DNA from: CAVPDE01 sp963707125
GTDB taxonomy: Bacteria; Desulfobacterota; DSM-4660; Desulfatiglandales; HGW-15
NCBI GenBank assembly: GCA_963707125.1
Contig: CAVPOU010000023.1
Coordinates: 124,001 to 188,000, forward strand
Length of the DNA stretch: 64,000 bases
Reading direction: 5' to 3'
Below are positions 46,038 to 54,452 of this stretch, piece by piece. A program made the position numbers and the translations under genes. The notes beneath the pieces are model-generated. The model ran no database searches and was not told where the DNA came from. It saw only the letters and a program-made list of their open reading frames with translations. Every line of letters starts with the position of its first letter. The first letter of the stretch is position 1.

Positions 46038-48389
46038 ATGACATTAAAATTCGGACCCAGGAGAGGCGTTTACATTGATATCAGCAAAGAGCTCAAAGGC
46101 GAAAAGAAGCCTCTTTCCGATAAAGAGTTGCAGCTCTTTGAGCATCTTGACCTGATCTATCGTTCCCTTTGTGCCTTGCTTTTCAACTATGTGCCGGTCT
46201 CCGGACACCCGGGAGGCTCGATCTCATCGGGTCGCATTATCCAGGGCATTCTCTTTGACGCCATGGATTACGACGTGTCGGATCCGGATCGACAGGACGC
46301 GGATGTGATCTCCTTTGCGGCCGGCCACAAGACCATGGGCCTTTATAGCCTGTGGGCCTTGCGGAACGAGTTGATCCGTATTGGAGCGCCCGACCTTCTG
46401 CCGTCCAATGAGGCATTGCAGCTCAGACTGGAAGACCTTCTGGGATTCAGGAGAAATCCTGTGACCAGCACACCTCTGTTTGTGAAATTTCATTCAAAAC
46501 CCCTGGATGGTCATCCCACCCCGGCCACCCCTTTTGTTCGTCTTTCCACAGGGGCATCAGGCGTGGGAATAGCCAGCTCCCTGGGACTCGCGTTCGGGGC
46601 CGCGGATCGTTACGGAGCACGCGCTCCCTACGTTCACTTTGTGGATGGAGAGGGCGGCATGACCCCTGGCCGCGTGAGCGAAGCCTTGGCTGCGGCCGGT
46701 ACCGCATCCCTGAAGAACGCGATTCTCCACGTGGACTGGAACCAGGCTTCCATTGATTCGAACCAGGTGTGTCGGGAGGGCGAAAAGCCCGGCGACTACG
46801 TGCAGTGGACTCCCATGGAACTGGCCTACCTTCATGACTGGAACGTGATCTACGTGCCCCGGGGCATGGATCTTCAGCAGATCCTGGCCGCTCAACGCCT
46901 GGCGGTCCGGATCAAAAACAGCCAGCCCACCGCGATCGTTTACCGGACCACCAAAGGCTGGCAATACGGGATCGAAGGCAAAGGCTCTCATGGAGCAGGG
47001 CATGGGCTTTGCAGCAACGGGTTTTTCACTGCTGTCCAGCCCTTGATGGGGAGCGCCGGCATCGAACTCCCCCGGTGCGGGGGTGAACAGCGCTGCAAGG
47101 CAGGCCAAAAGAGTGACCTTCTCGAAGAGTGCCTCTGGGAGGCCTTGTCGGGCGTCAGGACCGTGATCGAGCGAAGCCCGGATCTGGTCAAGGCCATGGC
47201 AAAACGGACGGTTCAGGCGCGCGACCGACTGAACCGCAAGAAGCGACAACCCCGAAAGAACGCGCCCCAGGTCGACGCGGTTTACAGGACGGCTGAAAAG
47301 GAAGGGCAAGAGATCCCTGCAGCCATGAAGCTGGAGCCGGGTAAGACGACAACCCTCAGAGGCGAACTGGGCCGCGTCTTAGAGTACTACAACAAAGCGA
47401 GCCAGGGCGCTATTTTCGTCGCCTCGGCAGACCTGCTCGGGTCCACGAGCGTGAGCACCGGAGCCAAAGGCTTTCCTGAAGGGTATTTCAACAGTGCGAC
47501 CAATCCCTTCTCGCGCACCCTTTCTATCGGCGGGATATGTGAAGACGCCATGGCAGGCATCCTCTCCGGCCTGGCCAGCTTCGGCAGCCACATCGGCGTC
47601 GGTTCGTCTTATGCCGCCTTCATTGCTCCCCTGAGTCATATCGCCGCACGCCTTCACGCCATCGGCAATCAGGCCAGGCAGGCGATTGCGAAAGGACCCT
47701 ATCGGCCGATCATTGTGGTGTGCGCCCACTCAGGAATCAAAACAGGGGAAGACGGTCCCACCCATGCGGATCCTCAGCCGCTCCAGTTGCTCCAGGAAAA
47801 CTTCCCGAGGGGGACCATGATCACCTTGACCCCCTGGGATCCGCAGGAAATGTGGACCGTCATGTCCACCGCACTGGCCAGGAGGCCGGCGGTCATCGCT
47901 CCCTTTGTGACCAGGCCGAATGAGAAAATCCTTGATCGAAAAGCCCTGGGGCTTGCGCCTGCCACAGCCGCTTCCACGGGTGTTTATCTCCTGAAGGCGG
48001 CCGAGGGCAAGAGGGACGGCACCCTGGTGCTTCAAGGAAGTGAAGTGGCCTATGCTTTTGTTGAACAGACCTTGCCCCTTCTGAAACACAAAGGCATTGA
48101 TCTCGATGTCTATTATGTGGCAAGTGCCGAGCTTTTTGATCTGCTCCCCGATGCCGAGAAGGATCGGATTTTCCCTGAGAGCAAGGGGGAGAAAGCCCTG
48201 GGCATCACGGGTTTCACCCTTCCCACCATGTACCGATGGATTTGTTCTGAACGGGGTCGCAGGATGTCCCTCCATCCCTTTAAGAAAGGCCATTTCCTTG
48301 GCAGCGGCCAGGCCACCATGGTTATGGCTGAGGCTGAGTTGGACGGTGAAGGCCAGTTCAAGGCGATTGTGGAGTATCTGAACAGATAA
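46038..48389 (+). CDS. Transketolase-like ThDP enzyme of unknown substrate
   Basis: A 783-residue protein with the domain order of transketolase. GHPGG (56-60), GHK (96-98), the STGASGVGIASSLGLA helix (170-185) and the ThDP-magnesium motif, here GEG (204-206) followed by LHVDWNQASID, are visible. The pyrimidine-binding and C-terminal domains follow. The usual GDG is GEG and the catalytic loops differ from housekeeping transketolase. A basic linker (LNRKKRQPRKN) joins the two halves and the protein is about 120 residues longer. Placement after glcDEF suggests it condenses or cleaves a two- or three-carbon keto acid such as hydroxypyruvate. That is inference. The start is set by GAGGAG before ATG 46038. 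Confidence 0.72.
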   Translation: MTLKFGPRRGVYIDISKELKGEKKPLSDKELQLFEHLDLIYRSLCALLFNYVPVSGHPGGSISSGRIIQGILFDAMDYDVSDPDRQDADVISFAAGHKTMGLYSLWALRNELIRIGAPDLLPSNEALQLRLEDLLGFRRNPVTSTPLFVKFHSKPLDGHPTPATPFVRLSTGASGVGIASSLGLAFGAADRYGARAPYVHFVDGEGGMTPGRVSEALAAAGTASLKNAILHVDWNQASIDSNQVCREGEKPGDYVQWTPMELAYLHDWNVIYVPRGMDLQQILAAQRLAVRIKNSQPTAIVYRTTKGWQYGIEGKGSHGAGHGLCSNGFFTAVQPLMGSAGIELPRCGGEQRCKAGQKSDLLEECLWEALSGVRTVIERSPDLVKAMAKRTVQARDRLNRKKRQPRKNAPQVDAVYRTAEKEGQEIPAAMKLEPGKTTTLRGELGRVLEYYNKASQGAIFVASADLLGSTSVSTGAKGFPEGYFNSATNPFSRTLSIGGICEDAMAGILSGLASFGSHIGVGSSYAAFIAPLSHIAARLHAIGNQARQAIAKGPYRPIIVVCAHSGIKTGEDGPTHADPQPLQLLQENFPRGTMITLTPWDPQEMWTVMSTALARRPAVIAPFVTRPNEKILDRKALGLAPATAASTGVYLLKAAEGKRDGTLVLQGSEVAYAFVEQTLPLLKHKGIDLDVYYVASAELFDLLPDAEKDRIFPESKGEKALGITGFTLPTMYRWICSERGRRMSLHPFKKGHFLGSGQATMVMAEAELDGEGQFKAIVEYLNR

Positions 48390-48391
48390 GG

Positions 48392-48472
48392 AAAAAGGAC
48401 AAAGGTTAAAGGATTTCCGTTTTTATCCTTTTGCCTTTCTCCTTTAACCTTTAACCTTGTTCTTTATCTTGA
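48392..48472. repeat. AAAGGACAAAGG-word hairpin at a convergent junction
   Basis: AAAAAGGACAAAGGTTAAAGG and CCTTTCTCCTTTAACCTTTAA form the arms. It separates the convergent transketolase-like and hydratase genes and may end both transcripts. Confidence 0.7.
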
Positions 48473-48477
48473 GTTTA

Positions 48478-49254
48478 TTATGCGAACGTTACCGTCACCT
48501 CTCCGAGGGTGGAAAACTTGGCCACATAGGTCGCGCCCTTCTCCACGGGCCAAATCGGCGTAAGGGTTCCGGTCATGATGACCTGACCGGCCTCAAGCCC
48601 TTTATTCCGGTCCGCCAGTTTCCCCGCGAGCCAGGCCACCCCCTTGGCAGGATGCCCCATGGCCAGAGCACCGGTGCCTTGCGCCAGTTCTTTGCCCGCC
48701 TGGGTGAGCACCACTTTTTCGTTCAGGAAATCAAATCCCGCCACCGGACGCCATTGACCGGCCAGAACGATTCGAGCGGAAAACCCGTTGTCCGCAAAGA
48801 AGTCGGGATAAGGACATTTCCAATCCTTGATCCGGGCGTCGCAGATTTCAAAGGAGGCGCTCACCGCTTCCGTGGCTTTGATCACGTCTTCAACGCTCAA
48901 GCCCTTTCCCTTGAGGCCACTTTTCAATTTCAAACAGATCTCGCACTCAAGCTTGGGGGCAATGAGTTCACTCATCGTCACCTTCACTCCATTCTTGAGC
49001 ACCATGGAATCCATGAGATAACCATAGGTCGAATCCGGCAGGCCCATCTTTTCCCGCACCGCCAGGTTGGTAAAGCCTATCTTGAAGCCGGCGACCTTTT
49101 GACCAGCCTGGACGCGCTTTTCAATGTTGCGCTCACAGATCCGGTAGGCATCGTCCAGCGACAAGCCGCCTGCAACCCCATCCGAGACAGGCCCTATGGG
49201 TTTTCGATTTTTCTCCGCCTCTGCCAAAATCTGCATTTCCTTTTCAAAAGCCAT
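48478..49254 (-). CDS. 2-keto-4-pentenoate hydratase / oxalocrotonate decarboxylase family protein
   Basis: A 258-residue protein of the FAH superfamily (MhpD/DmpH group). The metal-binding acidic residues are in KLECEICLKL, and AFSFEICDARI-like (SASFEICDARIKDWKCP) and GHPAKGVAWLA segments are typical. Members hydrate 2-hydroxypenta-2,4-dienoate or decarboxylate 4-oxalocrotonate in aromatic ring meta-cleavage. No other meta-cleavage gene is present, so it may act on another 2-keto acid. Start ATG at 49254 after AAAGGGGGGAAG. It converges on the transketolase-like gene. Confidence 0.82.
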   Translation of the reverse strand: MAFEKEMQILAEAEKNRKPIGPVSDGVAGGLSLDDAYRICERNIEKRVQAGQKVAGFKIGFTNLAVREKMGLPDSTYGYLMDSMVLKNGVKVTMSELIAPKLECEICLKLKSGLKGKGLSVEDVIKATEAVSASFEICDARIKDWKCPYPDFFADNGFSARIVLAGQWRPVAGFDFLNEKVVLTQAGKELAQGTGALAMGHPAKGVAWLAGKLADRNKGLEAGQVIMTGTLTPIWPVEKGATYVAKFSTLGEVTVTFA

Positions 49255-49375
49255 CGCTTCCCCCCTTTCTTCGTTCATCACCGGCGTCAAGACCCCCTTG
49301 CCGCCCAGTGCAGTTCTCTATAATGCTTGCGTCCGATTTCCCGAAATTTTCTTAAGCATTTTTCCCGTCTTGATT

Positions 49376-49450
49376 TTTCACTTGTTTGTGTCATTCGAAT
49401 TTTGGTCATTCGAATTTGTTTCGGATTTCGGATTTCGTGCTTCGGATTTG
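49376..49450. repeat. GTTTCGGATTTCG-word repeat
   Basis: Reiterated TTCGAATTTTGGTCATTCG and TTTCGGATTTCGGATTTCG; single-arm member of the family at 26195-26345. Confidence 0.6.
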
Positions 49451-49618
49451 ATTGCGGCCAAGCCGCACCGGGACGTTCCGCATCCTGGAGCACCTTCCCT
49501 CTCTGTTGACTATTTTTGTACAGACAACCTAAAGCCTTGTCAAACCCAAAATCCAGCGTTGGCCTTTTCCTCCATACAAAGGCTCCTTGCCTTGGAACCA
49601 TCCCTTGAGTCAGAACTG

Positions 49619-49686
49619 ATAAGTAAGCAGTATGCAGTAAGTAGTAAGCAGAAAAGACAACTGCCTACTGATTTCTGCTTACTGAA
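49619..49686. repeat. AGTAAGCAG-word hairpin
   Basis: Left AAGTAAGCAGTATGCAGTAA, right ACTGATTTCTGCTTACTG. The compact second copy of the family at 7083-7228. Confidence 0.65.
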
Positions 49687-49737
49687 ACGCGACCGCTCTA
49701 AAGAGACCACACCCCCCAGGTTCGGGGTCGAAAACAT

Positions 49738-50100
49738 CTATGCAGCCTGATCGGTCTCCTTTTGCAGCCAATCCTTCACTTCCGGAGTCAGCCCGTAAAC
49801 GCTCTTCCTGCGCGCCACGGTTTCAGCAAAGCGCTTTCTGAGATGACGGGGCAGTTCGATCGCCGCCAAATCCACGGCCTCATCGGAGTTGCGCCGCACG
49901 AGGTAAATCTTCGGGGGCTCGTCCCACGTGTTCACCACGAAGTAGTAAGACACATCCTTCTTGGACTTCACCATTTTCCTTCCGTGAGCCGTGTTGTTCC
50001 CCCACTCCAGGTAAAGCGTCACCGCCTCTTCGGGCGTCATGCTCCAGTCAATGGAATTCAAGAGCGCTCTGTCGTTTCGGATATCTTCAAGAGTCATCAT
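49738..50100 (-). CDS. DVU0772-family protein
   Basis: A 120-residue soluble protein of the DVU0772 family known from Desulfovibrio and other deltaproteobacteria. Conserved stretches TPEEAVTLYLEWGNN, DVSYYFVVNTWDEPPKIYLVRRN and AIELP are clear. The biochemical role is unknown. It stands alone, upstream of a repeat-rich gap. Its presence supports the deltaproteobacterial assignment. Confidence 0.78.
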   Translation of the reverse strand: MMTLEDIRNDRALLNSIDWSMTPEEAVTLYLEWGNNTAHGRKMVKSKKDVSYYFVVNTWDEPPKIYLVRRNSDEAVDLAAIELPRHLRKRFAETVARRKSVYGLTPEVKDWLQKETDQAA

Positions 50101-50508
50101 GAGTCGTCCCTTAACTATGCCGAGTTTTTGGAAGTTGCCTGATGGGAAAGTGTTGATTTGAAAATAAACACTCTTCCCGGAGATACAACCCAGAACTCTA
50201 CCTCCCTAAGCGCAGACCTTTGGTCGCAGGCAAATGACCTAAGACGATATAAACTGAATGAATATCGAATGTCGAACAAGGTTTACCCGCCTTCGGCGGC
50301 GCCAGAGGCGACCAGGGAATTTCGAATGATGAAGTTCAATGAATTCGATTGTCTCCTTCGAAGTTCATTATTCGTCATTCGACATTCTGCGGTTCGCTTT
50401 TGGACTCCCTGGCAAATCGCAAGTTAATTCCGAAACAAGACCCTAATCCGACTTCTTGCAAATACCCCTCAACTGTGTTACGCACTCTGAGCATGATGAG
50501 GTGAAATC
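50101..50508. other. Intergenic region of 408 bp with a CGAATGTCGAAC-word hairpin
   Basis: No gene is supported. ATATCGAATGTCGAAC (50268) and TTATTCGTCATTCGACATTC (50370) form the outer arms, and TTTCGAATGATGAAGTTC with GAAGTTCATTATTCG lie inside; another word-iterated family. Confidence 0.55.
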
Positions 50509-50949
50509 ATGCGCGAACAAAAACCGGACTGTGTCTTTTGCCTTATTGCTTCAAGCGGCGCGCCGGCTCAGATCATTTGCGAAAACGAGCTCTCCCTCTC
50601 CATCCTCGACATCAACCCTCTGGCTCAAGGGCATTGTCTGGTCATCCCGAGGCGCCATGTGCCGTGGTGGCATCAACTAACCGAGGAGGAGACCACCAGC
50701 CTCTTCAATCTTGCAAGAGACACCGCCAAGCGGATCATGAGAGCTTTGTCTCCCGAGTTCGTCACCATGTACGCGAGGGGTCGGCGCATTCCTCACACCC
50801 ACCTCTTCCTGATTCCCACATACCAAGGAGATCCGACAGACCGTCACTTCAACGCCCTGGAAGGGTTTCAAGAGCAAGCCTCCACCCTGGCGAGTTTACG
50901 AGACCGCGGAGCCTTGTCTCTGACCGCCGATTTTCTAAGGAAGACCTAG
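50509..50949 (+). CDS. HIT-family protein with altered histidine triad
   Basis: A 146-residue HIT-fold protein. An N-terminal CX2C (C8, C11) with H50 may hold zinc. The triad region reads PHTHLFLIP, giving H96 and H98, but the third histidine is F100. In HIT hydrolases the middle histidine is the nucleophile, so some activity may remain. Members split nucleoside phosphoramidates or dinucleotides. It is followed by a very small gene and an FHA-GAF gene on the same strand. GAGGTG precedes the ATG. Confidence 0.8.
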   Translation: MREQKPDCVFCLIASSGAPAQIICENELSLSILDINPLAQGHCLVIPRRHVPWWHQLTEEETTSLFNLARDTAKRIMRALSPEFVTMYARGRRIPHTHLFLIPTYQGDPTDRHFNALEGFQEQASTLASLRDRGALSLTADFLRKT

Positions 50950-50968
50950 GAAAGGGAAGAGTCCAATC

Positions 50969-51148
50969 ATGAGCGAGGGAAACTTCGAAAAGATACAGGA
51001 ATCCGATGAACAGATGTACGGCCCAAAGGCAATTCTCGTATGCGGTTATCCTCCCCCGGAACACCGTTTCTTTGCCTTGTTCATGGAGAAAGCAGGGTTC
51101 AGCGACAGGCCGATTATCTTCGCCACGACTGAAGATGCCGGCAACTAA
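50969..51148 (+). CDS. Very small protein, DUF3783-like fragment
   Basis: A 59-residue frame (MSEGNFEKIQESDEQMYGPK and on) including AILVCGYPPPEHRFFALFMEKAGF and RPIIFAT. This pattern of a GY/F-P-E-xx turn, hydrophobic helix and PIIFAT strand resembles the core of DUF3783 proteins, which are usually longer, so it may be shortened at the 3' end. It starts 19 bp after the HIT gene and ends 22 bp before the FHA-GAF gene, which suggests one operon. Confidence 0.5.
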   Translation: MSEGNFEKIQESDEQMYGPKAILVCGYPPPEHRFFALFMEKAGFSDRPIIFATTEDAGN

Positions 51149-51170
51149 ATTTACTTGTTAGGAGAGTGTG

Positions 51171-52100
51171 ATGGCTTATTTATATGTTTTAAATGGCCCT
51201 GAAAAGGGTCGGTCTTTCAGACTGAGAGAGGGAGAAAACTATATAGGTCGTTCAATTGACAACGACATCCGTATTGAAGACAAAACACTTTCCCGGAAGC
51301 ACGCAAGAATTCTTCTAAGGGGGAGCAGATTTTTCATAACGGACTTGAAGAGTCAAAACCGAACATTCTTTGACAGCGCCTATATGGAGCCAGGTTCAGA
51401 GGTGGAATTGAAGGCAGGGGTACCCATCGCTTTGGGAACGACCATCGTTTCCGTGTCTTTAAGCGAAACGGACGATGGCCAAATGACCTCTTTCAGTGAA
51501 ACCGTAAAACTCAACAGGGCGGACATAGAAAAAGCCGGCGAGTTAGCAGAGCGCAGGGATGAAACGGATGTGAAGAGATTGCAGTTGCTCAAAGAGGCTT
51601 CAGAGCTCTTGGTCTCAGGAGTGCCTATTCGTGACGCTCTTGAAAAGATACTCCAGTCCATCACCGAAGAATTGAATAGAACTGACAGGGCTGCGATTAT
51701 CCTGACGGACCCTCAGACAGGAGAAATTGAGGAGACAGTACTGGGACCGCGCGTTCCAAGGAATCAGAAGGCAGCACCTTATTCCACCAAGGTCGTCGAG
51801 CGAGTGATCACCGTTAAACGCCCTGTGATGATTTCTAACACGAAAACAGAGGAAGGCGATATTGCGGATACCCTGAAAGTTCTCAAAGTCCAGTGTGTCC
51901 TCTGTGTCCCCATGATATTCGCTTTCCGCATGACCGGCGTTATTTACCTGGACTCCTTGCGCAGAGCTTATGGATTCAGAGAAGATGACCTTGCGCTGTT
52001 GATGGAACTGGGCCAGCAAATCGCGCTGGCTGTGGAAAAGGCCAGGTTTGTCGCTGACATATCGAGAGTCGCAGATTCCCTGACTCTTGATGAAGAATAG
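51171..52100 (+). CDS. FHA-GAF signalling protein
   Basis: A 309-residue cytoplasmic protein. The FHA domain (about 1-95) has YIGRS, SRKHARI and SQNRTFFD, and the GAF domain (about 140-300) has VLCVPMIF and GVIYLDS. It matches the first two domains of the protein at 109 but lacks the coiled coil and PAS part. It would bind a phosphothreonine partner and a small ligand. No Ser/Thr kinase is in the window. GGAGAG precedes the start; a GTG three bases earlier is possible. Confidence 0.85.
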   Translation: MAYLYVLNGPEKGRSFRLREGENYIGRSIDNDIRIEDKTLSRKHARILLRGSRFFITDLKSQNRTFFDSAYMEPGSEVELKAGVPIALGTTIVSVSLSETDDGQMTSFSETVKLNRADIEKAGELAERRDETDVKRLQLLKEASELLVSGVPIRDALEKILQSITEELNRTDRAAIILTDPQTGEIEETVLGPRVPRNQKAAPYSTKVVERVITVKRPVMISNTKTEEGDIADTLKVLKVQCVLCVPMIFAFRMTGVIYLDSLRRAYGFREDDLALLMELGQQIALAVEKARFVADISRVADSLTLDEE

Positions 52101-52449
52101 ATATCCGACCCCCAGTGGCCAGGCTTTGGGTATAACCCTAATTTAGTGAATCTGCATGACCCAAATTCGCAATCCGAATATCGAAATCCGAAACAAATTC
52201 GAATCTCCAATGTCCCAATGACCAAAGCAGAACAAGGCCCATGGACGCATCGTTTGGATCATTTGAATGTTGATCATTGGGTATTGCCCTTCGACATGGC
52301 TCAGGGTGGTGAGTCCTTCGACGTTGCTCAGGACCCTGAGGTTCTCGAAGGGCTGGTCGAACCATTTCGAGTTTCGTGCTTAGGATTTCGTGCTTACCTA
52401 TGCTTCCTTCTGGACTGCTCTTGGATATGTGAACGCGTTCGATCCCGGT
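52101..52449. repeat. Intergenic 349 bp filled by nested TTTCGGATTTCG-type and CTTCGACxxxGCTCAGG elements
   Basis: Outer CGAATATCGAAATCCGAAAC (52172) and TTTCGAGTTTCGTGCTTAGG (52364) flank CCAATGTCCCAATGACCAAA / GGATCATTTGAATGTTGATC. Inside are CCCTTCGACATGGCTCAGGG and GTTCTCGAAGGGCTGGTCGA. No gene is seen. Confidence 0.55.
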
Positions 52450-54309
52450 TCATTGCTCAAAGTCTATCGTGAGCTCAAACACACCCTGTTCCAGCCTTGC
52501 CTTGACCGGCAGCTCCCCTTTCTCGAACACCTTCATCATCGCCTTGTTTGAGGCAAGCACGTCCGCCGTCAACCCTTTGATGCCGCGCTCCTTGGCAAGC
52601 CGGATGAGCATCTTGTAAAGGAAACCGGCAATACCCAGCCCCTGGTATTTCTCATCCACCACAAAAGCGACATCCGCGTAGGGCCGGCTCTGATGCCTTG
52701 CAAATCTCGCCTCCGCAATGAGACGCTCCTCCCCTGACTCTCCTGCAAGCCCCACAATGGACATCACCTTGTTGCAATCCACGTTGACGTACTCCTGCAT
52801 CCGCGCATGGGGCATGACTTTGACCGAGCTGAAATAGCGGTAGTACACCGCTTCATCCGAGAATCGATAGAAAAGGCGCCTCATCTCTTCTTCGTCCGAG
52901 GGCCGGATCGCTCTGAACGAGACCTTCACTCCACCCTTGAAGGTCTGCCTTGCGGACGCATCGCCGGGATAAAGGCGAGCGCACTCTGCAAGGAAGATCT
53001 GATCCTGGTATAGGATCTTCTCCCCTTTGGCCTGTTCCACCAGCTTTGCCCTGTCGTCGGGGTGGGCAATGTCGATCAACGCCTGAGCTCTTTGGCGGAG
53101 TGTCCTCCCCCTGAGGTTGGCGACACCATACTCGGTCACCACCATGTCAATCGATTCCCGCAGCGTGAGCTGATTTGGAAACTCCTTGATGGACAATCGG
53201 ATGTTGGCCCAGCCCTTCCGGTTCCGGCTCGGCAGGGCAAAGATCGTCCGGCCCCCTTCTGAGAGCTCTGCGCCATTCAGGAAGTCAATGGCCTCCCCCG
53301 GCCCGGCAGCGACGTTTCCTCTTCCAAAGTGAAGGGCGATCATGCCTGAGAGATCCACCTTGCGGGCCGGCAGAATCGCCGCAAACCTTGGGTTCCGGCC
53401 TATCTGGAGCGGGTCAAAAACCTTGTCGGTCCCCTGGAACTCCACCAGGGGATTGCGGTCCAGCCACGCCATAAGCTCCGGTGTCCCGAAAGCATAGGAA
53501 ACGAGAGACTTGCCCCTCCAGATCGCTTTCCGGCGATTGGTCACAGCCCCTCCCTTCACGAGATCCATGAGCGGATCCGTAAAAAAGGGAGAGTGAATGC
53601 CGAGGTGCTTCTTACGAGCCAGATGACGGCTCAGCGCCTCGAAAAGAGGACCGATGGAAAAAGCAATGCAGCTTCCATCCTCGATGAGAGAAGCCACGTT
53701 GGCCGCCAGCCGATCGAACACGTCATCCACAGGCCACCGGGGAAAATAAAACGGCGGCTCGGTAGAGCGAACGAGGATGTCAAAGTCGGAGATGGGAACG
53801 AACGTATCCCCAAACGTGACCGGAATCTGGGTATTGATCTCGCCTACCTTCAAAGACGCTTGTTCCATGGCCGGCCGCGCCACATCCACGGCCACACCGA
53901 GGCTGCAGTACCCGGCTTCGTTCGGAGGAGTCACCTGGACAATGGCGACGTCAATCGGAATCTGCCTGGACTCGATCAGATGAGGAATCCGGGAAAACCG
54001 GCTCGGAATAAGATCCACCAGCCCCTCGGTGATCGCCTGGCTGGCCACCCATCCGGAAAAAAAGGTCTTCAGCCGGAACTTCTGAGAACGAAGCCCCTTG
54101 AGGGAAATGGCGTCCCCGAGGCTGACCACTTGAATCAGTTCGAGGTCCACGATATTCTGGGCATCGGAAGACATCAAGTGCTTGACCATGGTTCTCGGCT
54201 CGGCCACACCCGTACTGATGAAGAGGCTCATCCCCGGTTCGAGCTTGCTCAGAACTTCTTCCGGTGAGACCACCCGGTCTTCCCACGACCTGGTTTTGTT
54301 CGGCTTCAT
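52450..54309 (-). CDS. Bifunctional acetyl-CoA hydrolase/transferase with GNAT domain
   Basis: A 619-residue fusion. Residues 1 to about 465 are an acetyl-CoA hydrolase/4-hydroxybutyrate CoA-transferase-type enzyme, with GVAEPRTMVKHL near the start and NPLVEFQGTD, probably carrying the catalytic glutamate. The C-terminal part (about 470-619) is a GNAT acyltransferase with the acetyl-CoA loop VDEKYQGLGIAGFLY. The fusion is known in many anaerobes; the GNAT half may acylate the enzyme or regulate it. It would exchange CoA between acetate and short-chain acids, complementing the family I transferase at 24104. The ATG at 54309 is used because the frame beyond only translates the GGGACAAAG repeat. 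Confidence 0.87.
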   Translation of the reverse strand: MKPNKTRSWEDRVVSPEEVLSKLEPGMSLFISTGVAEPRTMVKHLMSSDAQNIVDLELIQVVSLGDAISLKGLRSQKFRLKTFFSGWVASQAITEGLVDLIPSRFSRIPHLIESRQIPIDVAIVQVTPPNEAGYCSLGVAVDVARPAMEQASLKVGEINTQIPVTFGDTFVPISDFDILVRSTEPPFYFPRWPVDDVFDRLAANVASLIEDGSCIAFSIGPLFEALSRHLARKKHLGIHSPFFTDPLMDLVKGGAVTNRRKAIWRGKSLVSYAFGTPELMAWLDRNPLVEFQGTDKVFDPLQIGRNPRFAAILPARKVDLSGMIALHFGRGNVAAGPGEAIDFLNGAELSEGGRTIFALPSRNRKGWANIRLSIKEFPNQLTLRESIDMVVTEYGVANLRGRTLRQRAQALIDIAHPDDRAKLVEQAKGEKILYQDQIFLAECARLYPGDASARQTFKGGVKVSFRAIRPSDEEEMRRLFYRFSDEAVYYRYFSSVKVMPHARMQEYVNVDCNKVMSIVGLAGESGEERLIAEARFARHQSRPYADVAFVVDEKYQGLGIAGFLYKMLIRLAKERGIKGLTADVLASNKAMMKVFEKGELPVKARLEQGVFELTIDFEQ

Positions 54310-54326
54310 ACTCTCATCTCTACGGA

Positions 54327-54452
54327 TCGAGGGACAAAGCAAAACAAGGGACATAGGCACACAGGCACAGAGGGACAAAGCAGAAGACTTCTTTTCTTGT
54401 CTTTACCCTTTGCATCTTTGTCCCTTTGTCCCTTTGTCCCTTTCTTCATTTC
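54327..54452. repeat. GGGACAAAG-word hairpin, inverted twin of 39918-40082
   Basis: 54334-54428 is the exact reverse complement of 39956-40050. Right-arm words are CTTTGTCCCTTTGTCCC. It lies between the nuclease and acetyl-CoA hydrolase genes. Confidence 0.85.

Larger units (their letters stand above)
49255..49737. other. Intergenic region of 483 bp with two word-repeat hairpins
   Basis: No gene is supported. It holds a GTTTCGGATTTCG-word element (49376-49450) and an AGTAAGCAG-word hairpin (49619-49686). Confidence 0.5.
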
